From assembly GCA_026168455.1 (NCBI GenBank), contig CM047428.1, positions 84,834,594 to 84,898,593 of the forward strand: a DNA stretch of 64,000 nt, read 5' to 3'. This document shows, in pieces, positions 50,414 through 63,431 of the stretch. Position 1 is the stretch's first letter; every line of letters begins with the position of its first letter. Below the pieces are notes generated by a model. That model had not been told where the DNA came from. It did not search any database and worked only from the letters and a program-made list of their open reading frames with translations. The DNA comes from Theocolax elegans. Its lineage: Eukaryota > Arthropoda > Insecta > Hymenoptera > Cerocephalidae. The position numbers and the translations under genes are program-made.

Positions 50414-50907
50414 TCGCGAATAGGTAAAAACCGGCGGAACGGGGTAGATCGCCAGATGTAGCTGAGGCTTCGATTCGGTCGGATCGCGGGCGCGTTGTAT
50501 AAACCCTTTCGAGGATACCTACTTATCCGTATACTTATTCCGTTGAGTCCCGCGCGCGTCACTACGCAAAGTGCTCGAAGGTGATATGATTTTGAAGAGA
50601 AAAACCTCTCCGATCTCGAGGCTCCTGCTCACCGCCAACTACTTGGACAACCGTGTTATGAGGAGGCTTCACGGATTCGTCGAGTCGCGTCAGAGGCTAC
50701 CTTCCTTCGCTTGGATCGCCAACTGAGCCCTCCGTCTCTCTCCTCTCTCTCTCGCTCGCTCTCTCGCGGCTGTTTTTGACAGTTGACGCACTCGCAACTC
50801 GCGAGATACGAGTCGACCTGGGGCTTGCGCCTGCCCTTCCGCTCTTCATCCTTCGAATAGATTTACTTTTTCTCTTTTACTATTTATTATCTTCACTGTG
50901 ATAACAA
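50410..50907 (+). promoter_or_regulatory. Candidate main CycG promoter and non-coding first exon
   Basis: A GC-rich region after the GA tracts ends in a strong donor (aacaa|gtgagt, GT at 50,908). The next good acceptor in the leader before the CycG ATG is tttgatttacag at 56,127. The exon carries a 46-codon upstream ORF. The transcription start is not fixed by sequence. Confidence 0.45.
50586..50726 (+). CDS. 46-aa upstream ORF in candidate CycG leader exon
   Basis: ATG at 50,586 to TGA at 50,724-50,726, fully inside the candidate first exon. The peptide is basic and non-repetitive (contains NYLDNRVMRRLHGFVESRQ), unlike the low-complexity DNA on both sides. That hints at selection for protein sequence. 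It may be a conserved regulatory uORF or a small protein in its own right; I do not recognise it. Confidence 0.4.
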   Translation: MILKRKTSPISRLLLTANYLDNRVMRRLHGFVESRQRLPSFAWIAN

Positions 50908-51379
50908 GTGAGTATATATTATTTTCTTAATTTTTATACTCTGTTTTTTTTTTTTTTAAGATTTTAATCAATTTTTTTGGGATGATGCAACGTACGGTAC
51001 CGCACCGTGGGCTGTGTGCTTCTTTCTCGAAATGTCATATAGATACCTATGTATATATATACTTACGCATCACGTCAGTTGGGAGGACGCGAACGAAATT
51101 TTACGGCAATGGCCGTGCGCGACCCTGGCCCCCTTTTGAACCTTATACTCGCGTATATACGGATATCCCCCCGCGTAATGATGACGAGAGACGCTTCGCG
51201 TATTACTAATACGTATAGTATACCTACACCTATATATATATACATTTTCTTTCTCCTTCCGTACAGTCATTTCTTCTTGTTAATACAATTATTTCTCGTA
51301 GGTTCTTAAATAATATAAGTACGATCTTTCTTTTACTGTACGTCGATTGTAAATTAGCTCGAGTGTACTATTACTATTG

Positions 51380-51633
51380 TTTACCTTGAGAAAGCGAACA
51401 AAAAAAAGGAACATGTCGCTACGTGACGTCGTTCACGAAATATGCGCGGAGGCCGGAGAGGTTCGGTGTGTGCACGTATACACCTTCTAACCTTCTAAAA
51501 TTTCTTGCCGAGTTAACCAACGCAGTTGCGTTTATTCGATTGTTTATTCGAAAAGTAACCGTATTCTCACAATCAGTAGTCGCGTGATCCGATCAACCAA
51601 TAAATAATCTACAATCGTATACGCTCGATGGTG
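51380..51633 (+). promoter_or_regulatory. Second candidate alternative first exon of CycG
   Basis: A GC-richer stretch with a CRE-like TGACGTC at 51,424 ends in a strong donor (gatggtg|gtaagt, GT at 51,634). Splicing to 56,128 would meet a stop soon after, so it would be non-coding. A 26-codon ORF starting at the ATG in aacatgtcgctacg is visible but unsupported. Confidence 0.3.
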
Positions 51634-52083
51634 GTAAGTAATTTTTTTTTTTTTTTTCATACTCGTACGGTCCGGATGATGAAACGTTACGATGACGTTT
51701 CCTCGTTCCGCGATACATATAGTTGCTATCGGTTGTAAACAACATTTGTTTACGACTCCCTCCCCCTCTCTGACCGTTTATTTATTTGTTATTAATTGAT
51801 GAATGGAGACGTAGGTGTATTTATAGAAATATCGGCTACACCACCGTCAGATGCGTCTTGTATACGAACTTGAGCGAATTTTCTGGCGAGTTCCAACGAC
51901 TTTCGGTCGGATGATCGACCTTTATTTTCTTTTCTTTTTTTTTGGAGCAATGCGGGCTATTTTTATCGAACGTATACCTATATTATTGCCGTTTTTCTTT
52001 TTCTTTTCAAATTTGTAATCTCCCCGTAGGTATCTGTATGGAAATGTTAAAATATTTCGCACCGACAACGATTTTAAATCTTA

Positions 52084-52109
52084 TCTCTCTCTCTTTCTCT
52101 CTCACTCTT

Positions 52110-52150
<41 letters not shown>

Positions 52151-52152
52151 TT
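52084..52152 (+). repeat. CT dinucleotide repeat
   Basis: About 70 bases of (CT)n with single-base interruptions. On the other strand it is a GA tract like the one at 50.4 kb. Confidence 0.85.
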
Positions 52153-52604
52153 CGCGAAGGCGTCTTGATATTTTTTTATTTTCCTTTTAAGTATTCGGTA
52201 CAAACACTGTTTTTGCGCTTCATTGTTTTTTGCTTCGAACGACTACTTAAACAGAGACGCGAACGTAGATAACGAGTTTGTTTGTCGATTTCACTCGTTT
52301 TTTATTTTATTTTAAACTTGAGTCAATATTTTTTTAACACATTTTTCAAATTTGGTACCGTTTTCAGTCGAGATTTATTGAACGACTTGATTTTATTAAC
52401 AAGAGATATTGTAATCATAGTTTTGCTATTGATCGCAGGCCTCAAAAGTTTTCAATTTTGTACTCCGAAATTTTTTGTTTTTAATTATTCGCATCGAATG
52501 ACCCAATAGGTACTTATTGAAGCGCAACACTCTTAAAAAATTCGCCTAAAAATATTGTGTAACGTTTTACCGAATTTTGGTTGAAAATTTTTAATATCGA
52601 AATC

Positions 52605-52785
52605 ATATATATATATATATGATAAAGTTTCAGACGTTTAGCTCAAACGCAGGTAATTTTTTTCGTTGTTGTTGTAATTATACGCTTATACAGTTTTACT
52701 AAATGTAAAACATGTAAATCAATCTAAATCGTAAAAAAATTTCGCTTGACTTAGGCGTCTGAAAGTTCACAATCATATATATGAA
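52605..52785 (+). repeat. Imperfect inverted repeat, possible small MITE
   Basis: Left arm atatatatgataaagtttc then agacgtttagctcaa (about 52,605-52,650) is complementary, with mismatches, to gcttgacttaggcgtctgaa then agttcacaatcatatatat (about 52,745-52,785). The centre is about 95 bases. No ORF. Confidence 0.5.
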
Positions 52786-55700
52786 CTTGAAGCCCGTATC
52801 AAATAGTAAAATTAAAAGTCAGCGGAATTAACCATACAACAAAAATTGCCTAATTTCTATCAGTATACCTAATATTTCCAAAATCAAAAAGATGTTAAAA
52901 GTGTCTTTTATTGGACACGATTGTCGTATCAATCAAAACTATTGAGAGTCGTTGCGTCCTCCAATGTACCAAAGTTTAGCAGTTAGACAGATATAGACTT
53001 TACAGGGAGTTTAAACTATATAAATTATTTTTGATAGCATTTGTTTTAGCGAAAAATAGTATATTAAAAATCATTAATTACATTTTATAATAATATTTTA
53101 AGTTATTTTTAGCAACATTTTTGTATTACATTTAAATTATATTTTATATACAATACATTAATACAAAATATAATTTTTAATTCAAGATCTTTTAATCTAT
53201 ATACTTTTTTCTAAAATTAAAGGCTATAGTTATAATCTATGAAACAGATATTTCTAACCTCAAACCATTAAAGTAGGTTTTACTTTTACTAAAATTCAAT
53301 ATCTTTATTGTTTATAAATTGTAGAATACATTTTTTTCTAGTTTGAAACTCAATAAAATCGATCTGTTTACTAGTATCAAACTATTCATGTAGTATATTT
53401 TTTTTATTTAATTAAGATGAAACGTCATTTTGTGAAGGTAAAATAAAAAGGTGTTTGTTGAATTTTTTTAATAAATTAATCTGACGAGATCGCCGAAAAA
53501 TCAAGCTGACGAAACGTTCATTTACTTAATAAGATAGAGCAGAATTAGGATTTGTCATATTTCCAAACATCTGACCTCCTTCCGATCGAAAAAGTATGAG
53601 TCATTTAAATCGACTATAGAGCCTCAATAATTATTGTACTGAACTGACTAATTATTTTGTTTTATTTTACATTTATATTGGCGTTAAGAAAGTTTCTTAT
53701 TTTTTTAAAGCGCGACACGTATTTGGGGTTACGTAGCCCGTTCACAATCATCGACTAAATAAACAAATAAATAACGTGTGTTAAAATGAAAAGTATCTGT
53801 TTCGTTCCTTTCACACTCGACTCGAGTGTTTATAGAAAAGAAAAGAGAGAAGCATCGTCAACTAAACACTCGACGGCGATAAAAGGAAGCGTCGCGTATA
53901 CGGGAAAGTTTGATATTTCTTCCTCTCCTCTCCCTCTCCTTCACGTCGAAAATTATTAAAACGTATCGTCAAGCACGCTTCGTATATCACATTTGACTTG
54001 TGTCGTTTTCCACACACACACTCTTCAACAATGTTTTTATCATTATTAATTTTTTTTGAGCGATGGATAACGATCGGTTTTTTAATGCCAATTCAATGTT
54101 TTTTTTAACCAGACGTCCTTTTTATTTCGTCGGGTAGGTTAATTAGCGTCGCGTGTCGTTGACCATTTTCAAAGACGATGTGGTGTATACTTAACTCGTA
54201 TGCGCGCCTCTCGTTTTTTTTATAACTGCCATACGACCTTCGCAAACGAAATAACAAAACGAGTCATTGATTCCGTCATCGTTAAGGCAGAGAAATAAAT
54301 TTAGATATTTTTTTGCTTTTCCAATTTTTTTCTTTATAACGTAATTAATAGTTGATGTAACGAATGAACTTTCTACAAGCTTTTCAACGAGTCGGAACGG
54401 GAAATATTCGTATACCGTATATTATAGTTGTAGTTAGAGGTGCATTGCGAATACAAAATAATTTTAAAAACCAAAATATTCTTTTTTTTTGGCACTAACA
54501 CTATTTAAATCTACTGACTTAACGATCATTCCTCCTTTATTTTTTTGTTTGCTCTCCGTATATTATTTATAGTACACGGTCGTGTATCATCCAATAGGAT
54601 TCGATTTTTTTTCTTCTCTGAAACCTTGAATGACAATTACGATCCATTATATATACGGATCGATTAGAGTTCCGATATACATTCAAATAAAAAATCAGTT
54701 CCCCACTCTTGAATCTTCCTCATTTATTATATCGTACGAAAGACCATTTACCCTAGAGCTAAAAGTTTATTTACTGACGCGAACGGTATGCTAAATATTT
54801 CGATGTTACCGATAATTTATTCGGTGCATTGACACGTATTTATAAGTACATTGGTTTCCTTTATTTACATTTCGTAATACTCGAAAAGGTTACTCGAAGT
54901 AAAAATGATATTAAAAAAAAAGTCAACTTCAGTGTATAGTATAGATTTCTTTGTATATCGCAGGTAACCAGGATGTATTACTAACAATTCCGTTATATTT
55001 AATTTGCTTACTTCGAAGACTCCGGAGTATATAAAAAACACGTATTTTTTCGAATTAAATAAAAATTAATAATAATTATTTTGATACTTTCATATTTAAT
55101 ACTATTTTGCATAAGGTTTTTCAAATGTTGTTTAGATAGAAAAAATTATTTATTTTCTTTATTTATTATTAAATAAAGATTAATAATTCGATATTGATAA
55201 GATATTAGATATGATATATACGATAAGCAGAAATTATAAATATATACAACACTCGTTGCGTGAAAAAAAAACCTAGAATTTATAGCAGGTTTATTTAATT
55301 TTAATCGTGTTTTATTCAACACATTTCTAATCTAATGAAGAAATTAAGTACATGAAACGCGATTAAAAGTATTTTATTTTGTTTGAATGTCGCTGCAAAT
55401 ATACTCTATATATATACATCGTTAACGCAAATCTTTTACCGTTTATTCAAATTTGTACAAGTAAATAAAAAAATATACCTATAAAATGAACTGATTCGTC
55501 AATTGTCTTGTTTACTCAAAGTATTCTAACCTATAAAACTGTACATCGCATTATTTTTATGAATAACTCCCGATGAATCAACGGACGAGCGTAATTATTC
55601 GAAACTCGATTAATTAATGGTGGATCGCGCGCTTATATATATGCACAGGTCGACTTTTCCATCGTGTACCCAAAATCAAAATTAGCAATTGACAGAACTT

Positions 55701-56303
55701 GAAAAAGATACCCTGCCAACCGATAAATAGGAATCAAACATTTCGTAGTACCGAAGTAGAAAAGTGTGTGTGTATATATATGCGCGTATCTCGCGGTCGT
55801 TGTCCGCGGACGATGAACAAAACGAAAGACTCTCTCGGCTCTCGGTTGCGTAATCGTCAGTTCCGTTGATGCATGACGTGCGACTATTTCTGCATTATAT
55901 TACACGCGACCGCTGTCAGTGAGGGGCAGGGACGGGGGGTGGGGGGAAATGAGAGTGGAAACCGCGAGAGTAACGCAATGTCAAATGACAAAGTAGGCCG
56001 TGTGAGATGAAATCGATTCCCCGATCTTAGGAATTTGTCCTTCCTCTGATTCTCTATCTCTCTCTCATCTGCATGTTCATCGTTGATTTCACATTGTGAT
56101 GATGGTGTTTGTTTTTTTGATTTACAGATATCAGGCTAGCCAGTTGGACCATTCTTGTGTGGTGTGAGGATCGTCGTTGGACCGCGAGTACGCGTGTGTG
56201 GCAATCGGTAACTGCTGCATATCGCGAAAACCGTCGTCCCTCTTCGATCGATTCGTACATATTTCGTAACAGATATTACGAATATCACACCTTGTAAGCA
56301 GGA

Positions 56304-58271
56304 ATGGATACTTCGGGCTCGCCTGTACCGGATGCAATCCAACCGCTTTTCGAGCAACTTCAGGAAGCACTGGTTCTCGAGCCCAAGTATCAGCCTAATT
56401 TCAGATTGCCTACTGCCACTCAGGTACGTCTCATACTTACACAAATAACAACAACGAAACACTCTTAGTTTCTTCTCTCTCCAATTAGCTAAACAGAGAC
56501 TAATTCTTATACCAGCAGGCTACATATTACGCCGGCTACTCCTTTTCATTTGAATATGATATTCTATATTACATTCTTTATTTACTTACTCCCAGTAATT
56601 CATAGATTGTAAATAGATACCTACTAGAGAATCATACACCGATGCCTTTTTACGCTTACGTATAAAGATACGCAGATGTCTTCTATTTAATTTTTCTACA
56701 TGCTCATTTTAATCCACCTTTTTTATCTTTAATTTATCACAGATTTACTTGAATTTAAAGTTTGACAATCCTTTGCTTGCTACACAATATTTTTACAATA
56801 TTTATAAATAAATATTACACCATTACTGACCGACGCGGTGGCGGATTAACAGGAATGCACCTCGGCTGATCCCGAAAGTTAAGCAGCATTTCATGGGTGA
56901 CCGTCACCTCGTACGGCTTTCGTGATCAAACTGCTAACTTTAGTATTGTTCAGTTCAAGATTTCAAGAATAACGTTTTCGTATTTGTTTGCAGAATGACG
57001 AAATCACTATTGGCTCAAGAGATGGTTCGGCCCATGTACTTAGATGCCTCAAAGTGTGGTACGATTTACCATCGGATGTACTCTTCATTGCCATAAATTT
57101 GATGGATCGTTTCCTAACTAAGATGAAAGCAAGGCCAAAACACATGGCGTGCATCAGTGTATCATCGTTTCACATAGCTGCTGTACAAATGGCTCAACAA
57201 TCCCTCGACGCTGATCATTTGGTGTCGATATCTCAATGTAAGTGTACCGGTGGTGATCTCAAACGTATGTCAGAGCTGATAAGCAAGAAACTCGAATGGG
57301 CACCTGGTACACAACCCGTCACTTCTCTTACCTTCCTGCGCCTTTTTAATCTCATGTTTCAAGCTGCTGCTACTCAAATGTGCTTTGGTGATTTGTACGC
57401 CAGTATGGTTACGGTAAGTCGCCTTATTTTTTTAATTTATTTGTAATAATGTTATAATGTTATAATGTTATAATTTAATTAATAAAGGTCATTTACACAT
57501 AAAATCTTTAGTTTAATAGAAAATGTTGATTGTTTCTAGGAGTCAGAATTGCTTCTACGCCTAGAGATGGTAGCCTGCGATGGTAATTGTGCGAGTCTGC
57601 GACCATCCGAGGTTGCACTTGTACTACTATGCACTTACCTGGATGCTGCAGTTACTCGTCTAGATTCGAATGTAGATGGTGCGTTACCAAATGTACCTGG
57701 TCCGTCGTCTCTAGATGAATCTACTGCTGCTCAACGTATGCTTAGGCTTGTTGAATTTGCTGCGGAATTACGTAAAATGTGCAAGGTATATTTTATACTA
57801 TTAAAACACCTTTTATTTCGTCATTCAATATTCCTATTATGTCGTATTATTCCTATCTTGTTACGTTCTTAGATCTCCGATGCAAGTTTTTTTGCCACCC
57901 ATGTATCCGTGGGTGCAATATTGAGCAAATATAATGCTCAAGAGCAAACACCTCATAGGCAGAGGCTTATTTGGAGATTATCTTCGAGAACAGCTCGATT
58001 ATTGCGGCCAACCGATAAATTTACTTCTGTACTGCCTGTCATTGCCGAACACACACCGACACCCTCACCTAAAAGAATCAGGTACGTCTATTTTTTGTCA
58101 ACAACAAATTTAATAAAAAGCGCATGAACATTACAACGTATATTTGAAACATGAAATCGAAATATTATATTTTAAAATCATCTTCTATTTTCATTTTTTA
58201 AACATTCTATGTATTGTCATTGCAGAAAAAGTCGTAAATTTGCGCATCGTCATGGGCACAAGAGACGTTAA
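56304..58271 (+). CDS. CycG: Cyclin G
   Basis: Exons 56,304-56,423; 56,994-57,413; 57,540-57,785; 57,873-58,081; 58,226-58,271 (TAA) total 347 codons, so 346 aa. The first coding exon extends upstream as leader to the acceptor at 56,127. G-type cyclins are non-classical cyclins linked to PP2A, p53/growth control and, in flies, cell growth and meiotic DNA repair. The cyclin box is seen in LPSDVLFIAINLMDRFLTKM and ARPKHMACISVSSFHIAA (about residues 65-105), very like cyclin G1/G2/I (DRFLSKMK.QPKHL). The C-terminal LIWRLSSRTARLLRP matches the conserved KLKWIVSGRTARQL stretch of vertebrate cyclin G. It ends in a basic tail (KSRKFAHRHGHKRR). Longer than human cyclin G1 (about 295 aa) and shorter than the fly protein as I recall it. 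Cyclin I is the main alternative, but G fits better. Confidence 0.9.
56424..56993. other. CycG intron between first two coding exons
   Basis: 570 bases, GTACGT donor, acceptor ttgtttgcag. It contains the 5S-rRNA-like fragment near its 3' end; the rest is AT-rich. Confidence 0.7.
56828..56925 (+). pseudogene. 5S rRNA-derived fragment (pseudogene or 5S-type SINE)
   Basis: gctgatcccgaaagttaagc (56,865-56,884) matches the internal box A region of animal 5S rRNA, and atgggtgaccg (56,893-56,903) matches box C. In true 5S genes these are separated by about 26 bases; here only about 6, so the middle is deleted. The first and last parts are weakly conserved and the terminal helix does not pair well. 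It is on the same strand as CycG. A 5S-headed SINE (SINE3 type) is possible, but no tail is evident. Confidence 0.7.
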
Positions 58272-61200
58272 ATACAAATTCATTTTCGTTGAAGAAAGGT
58301 ATGTATTAAAAGATAATACACAAATTTAATTAGTTATTACCATCCAACAAATTTCGTTAATTGTTATACTTTTTTTGAAAGGCACAGTAGTCTGAAATTG
58401 AAAATTCAGTCAGTGAAAAAATTTGTCAACTGCCGAATCATCGGGTCCTTGCTGTTTTCGATAATAAGCGATTCTCACTACGGTTGGATAACAATTTTTG
58501 TTCGATAATTAATTATTGCTGCGCGCAGCAATTAATATACGCGAGCTGTGAATGCGGAAAAAATTAAATTGTTTGCCATAAAAGAAAGAAAAAAGACATC
58601 ATCGAAGAAAAAGTAAATGTCATTTGAATTAAAAGAATCCGTGGAAGTGAATGTGATAAGAAGTCTGCAGTGGTTTAAAGAAATAGAAGGCGTCCACTGT
58701 TAAAATATTTAGGTATATTCTATCTTTAAATATATATAGATATATATATATAAATATTATATATATTTACCAAATGCTCAGAAAGCAAAAAAAAAATATA
58801 AATAAGTTGACAAAAAGCAAGAAAAAATAACGTATTATGAGTATGGTAGTTAAACAAAAAATGAATAACTGTAAAAGTTAAATCGAGACAAAATTGAAAA
58901 AGAAAAAAAAATATAAAATATATCAGGATTTTACTAATGTAGGAAAAAAAACAATTAAAATAACGCGCGACCTTAATATTTCAGAAGCTTTTTTACGAAT
59001 TTTAATTGCATTATTATTCTTAAAGAGGTTTCCTCAATTTTTTATAATTTCTATTTAATAAGTATGCAGCAAATCTCTTTAAGAAAATTTGCTAAAGCTT
59101 AAATATAAATATATATATATCTATTTTAATTTATAAATTTTTATAATTCAACTTCTGAAATAAATAATGAGTCATTATTCCGTGTAGAAAATGGAGAGTA
59201 CGTAAGAGTTAATTAAACTGTGAATGCGCGAGGAAAGAAAATATTAAATTACTTATACATATGTATACATATATATGTATATATGTATATTTACCTTAAA
59301 GTTAAAAATTCAAGTTTTTCTTTTATTCATTGAATTCGTTTACGAGATTAAATGTTTAAAAACTATATATGTACATATATGTATAAGTATATATATATAT
59401 ATATATATATAAATGAAATTATATGTTATTAATTAACAGGCGTCTCCCAATATCGTGTGAATCGAAAAGAATGCGAGTATAAAAATTTAAAAGGTTGAAT
59501 ATCAATCGCTAAAGTTTATATTTCTTTTATTTTAAAAAGAACATTTTTTTATATATCGAAATCGAATTATTATTTTTGTATATTTATCAATGTATAATTT
59601 ATAAAAAAAAATTATTCGCGTCACACAAGAAGGAGGTATATAAAAGGACATCCTTGTAGTGTTAATAAGGATAAAAAAAAACAAGATAAACTTGTAGATG
59701 AGTTTTTGAACGAAGCCAGTTTGTGCTAGTCGCAATATCATTGTAAAACAGCATTTCTCATTTTCTTGAACCGACTACTCTGTACTTTCTTCGATGTAAA
59801 TCTTCGGTTTTATAAGGCGGTATATGATCCGAAGATGATGAAATGAAAAATCCTTCAAAAAAAAGAAAGCAAAAGCTTAAAATAAGTAAGGAAAATAAAG
59901 AGGTTTACTATGCTTACGTAAACGTTTGTGAATGTGCATATTTACGTAAACATATCGTGAAAAGTGTAAAATAGCAATTAAAATTCATCTATATTGAGCG
60001 ATCAGAAAATAATATGGTAAAAAAAGATAAAATTGACTACTTGTACATAACAGCTGATTTAGGACCAATATTTTAGTATTTATTATTAATCTATCGACTG
60101 TATTTTGTACGTGGAAAGTACTTTATTTATATGTGAATCAGTATTTATTTATTGTATTTACGTCTCGTTTCTAATTTCCATTAATAATTTCGTAACGCAC
60201 AATACTACTTTTTTTTTGTTCAAATAATCTTTATATATTTATGTTTATATTTTTTCTTGTCTTTTTCTTTTGTTGTTATCGTTTGGCATTTATTATCTCG
60301 ACTAAGCATGATCGAGGCAAATCATTCGATACTATATTTGTGATGTCTCGATTATGCTTTGACATATCGAATCTCTTGAGAAGTGCAGCTGTTATGACAA
60401 GGAATATTTGTCCATTTTGCACTTTTCTCATTATGTCGCGCAACAATTTATAAAACTGTAATAAATTAGCAATCATTGATCATACACAAAAAAAAGATAA
60501 AAATGTAGGAAAAACGAAAAAAATAAGCAATGTATACTCTGTTTGATGTTAATTGTACCACACTATCTCTCACTCTTGGAATACACATTTTAAATGAAGG
60601 TATAGTAAATGAAAAAAAAGAGAAATTTGAGAAAAGCGTATTTGATAAATATCCCCTTCGAGAAAAACCAATTAATAATTATATATGTGTATGTGTAAAT
60701 TATACATACATACATAGATATGTAGATGTAACGTACACATGCATGTATATATAGACATTAAAAGTAGAAATGAAATTGTAAGTTAAAGAAAAACTAAAAA
60801 AGACTGCATTATTAATAATCGAACTATATAGTGAAAGTCAAAGAGGAGTAAGTTTTATTTCCAAGTGAAAGCAAAAGAAAAAAAAAACAACATTAGCTCT
60901 CGTTCGGTCGTTTTTGTATTTTATACGGAAAACAAAAACCATTGGATAAGCGACCGTTTACAAACTGCAAAAAGTACAAAAAAAAAATTAATTCTTGGAA
61001 TTAGCGAGAGGAGCAAAGAACTAAAAAAAGAAAGAAAGAAATAAAGAGTGACATTTATTAAAAGATAATACAATACTTTGTATATGTAATTGCCCTTTAG
61101 AAGGGTCGAAGATCTCAGTTAATGATATTTCTGAGCGCTTATATCATTATATTTTCTTTCGTTGTATAAAAAACAGAAAAAGAAAGTTTGGCCATCTATG

Positions 61201-62000
61201 ATATTAAACACGTGAGTGTATAACGACGATCAATCGCTATTGACATATATTATATATTATGGATGGTCAAAATGTTAAAGTTTAAATGAATTCTTAAATT
61301 TTGAAACCGAAAAATAATCGTTTCGTCAAGATTTTCTTTGAAGACTATCTAACAAAATTTCTCATGTATTATTATATAGTCTCCTCTCTTTTTTAAATAT
61401 TAAATGAAATAAATTTGCGCATATAAACAAGCAGACACACTCACATAATAATTGCAGAAAACAAGCGTCGTTTTAGAAGCTTTCTTCTGTGTATGAAAAT
61501 TCAACATTTTTTGTCAATCGAAAAAAGCGTTTTTTCTTACATATATATATTTTAATTAATTACAAAGACGTTAATTGATAATATTTGTATAAGATAAAAT
61601 CATCATCGTTGCGAATAATATCATTGTAACATTGATTTCTCTTCTTTTATTGTATAACTTTTCCTTTTTTTTTTTGTTAAACGAGACGCGCATATACAAT
61701 AATTTCAATCTAGCTGTAGATAACATACGATACGTATTTGCCCTAATCGAAAAAGCAAAAAAAAAAAAAACAAATATACATTAGTATTACAACTAATATC
61801 TCTTGCCTTTGCTCTGGATATACATATATGTTATATTGTATCGTAACAATGCAAGTGAAAAAGAGCAGAATTACGTTTCCAACAAAGAAAAAAAAAACAC
61901 AAATAAGTATCTCTCTTTAATAAAAGAAAAAGAAAAAAAAATTTTATATTGCAATTTCAAATATTGGTGTTTTGGTTTTATTTTTTACTCAATGTGATCC
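58272..62000. other. CycG 3' UTR and downstream AT-rich DNA
   Basis: No coding ORF is supported. The stretch has many A-rich runs, AATAAA-like signals and (TA)n tracts (for example 59,388-59,410), typical of a long insect 3' UTR. I cannot tell where the mRNA ends; it may extend for several kb. Confidence 0.4.
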
Positions 62001-63431
62001 TTTGTTCATGTCATTCATTTGTACACAGGTATGTGTTACGTATTATGTGAAATATAACTTTTTTTATGCTAATTTTGTCCAAGAAGAGATATTTTCATGC
62101 CAATTTTACTAAAATGTAATTTTTTTTGGTCAACTAAAAAGTGAAAATTTTATCATTAATTTATTTTTTCATGAAACTATTATTAAATAATAATAAAGTC
62201 CAGATTTTGGACAAAAATTAAAAATAAGTTATCTTCTAATGCTTCAAATAATTTAACCTTTTTTAATAAAAATGAACTTTCGGGATGTATGTTTACAATT
62301 TATTTAAAACGGTCTTTCCGAACTGTAACTTAATTTTGAATTGAATTTGAATTTAAATTGAATTTCCCAAAGTATGAGTTTTTCAAAAACTTGCATTTTT
62401 TCTTTGTTTACGACTAGCTACTATTAACAAAATAAATACAAATTTAATTAACGATAATTGAATAACAAATAATGATAAATTATATAAGTAGTTTGGCAAA
62501 TTTTTAGTGAAAAATTGGCTAAACTAGTGAAAATTAGAAAAATTTAGTATTAATTTATAACTTTTAAAATGATTGCTTTTATTTCTTCTTAACATTTGTA
62601 ATTTTGCCTTTATTTTATATTTGCTTAAAAATAATAAGTTACACTTTTTGGGAGTTTAGGTGCGGATTAAATTAACTTTAGCGCCAAGTTGTTTATTTTG
62701 AAGCTTTGTGCATTGATGATTTTCTATATCCTCATCTCAGTTCTCAAATCACATTATTTTTTAAAAATAAAATATATAGATATATATTTTAAATTTATTT
62801 TTAATTAATATTTCCAAAGGACGTAAACTGCTAAGAGGAAGACTTAAATTTTGGTGAAAAACGAGGAATATAAGGGAAGGTCGGATGTCAACGTCGCTGT
62901 TCTGTACTATATTCTGAGAATTATTATTTTTTTCAAAATTTCTTAGCTGAGCGCCATAGTCAATGGTCTGTAGAAATGGCGCTCTGCAGAGATGATGTGA
63001 AAAAAATTAAAATTCTCAGAGAATAGTGGAAAACAGAAATGTCGGTTACTGTGTATAAAGGATAGGGCTACGGCCTTGTCTAAGTAGGTAGCGTTCAGTA
63101 TACCAAAGATACAGACCGGCCTTTATATTTTTCGTATTGTTTATTGGAAAAGAAACTCTGGCAACCAAGATATAGACCAGCTGTAATCTTCATTGACTCT
63201 GGTACATACTACATAGTCTGGTGCGGATAACCATAAAAAAAAGAAACTGATAATATATATATATTCATTTTGGTACATAGCCTAAAAAACTACTGTATGG
63301 AGAGACATAACAAAACTAAATACACGATTTCTTTTATTTTGAACACTTGACAACGCTTATTATTATTATTTTATTAAAATTGACAGATACTCATATTAAT
63401 TTGTAAAGTTAAACAGTTATTTCAAAATAAA
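62001..63431. promoter_or_regulatory. Spacer and probable promoter of the glomulin-like gene
   Basis: AT-rich until about 62,870, then more mixed. A perfect 9-base inverted repeat gagcgccat...atggcgctc (62,949-62,957 and 62,976-62,984) and an initiator-like TCAGTATA near 63,097 precede the ATG at 63,432. The words accaaagatacagaccgg and accaagatatagaccagc (about 63,100 and 63,167) are a diverged direct repeat. Function inferred from position only. Confidence 0.35.

Larger units (their letters stand above)
51634..56127. other. CycG leader intron, proximal part
   Basis: AT-rich, no coding exon. It holds a long CT-repeat (52,084-52,152), an imperfect inverted repeat (52,605-52,785), CT/GA-rich patches near 53,920, and a G-rich run near 55,925-55,948 (gggacggggggtggggggaa) not far from the acceptor. 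Confidence 0.55.

Noticed and set aside
50122..50562. 146-codon minus-strand ORF
   Set aside because: Its middle is a translated GA/CT repeat (Ser-Leu run), so the open frame is an effect of low complexity.
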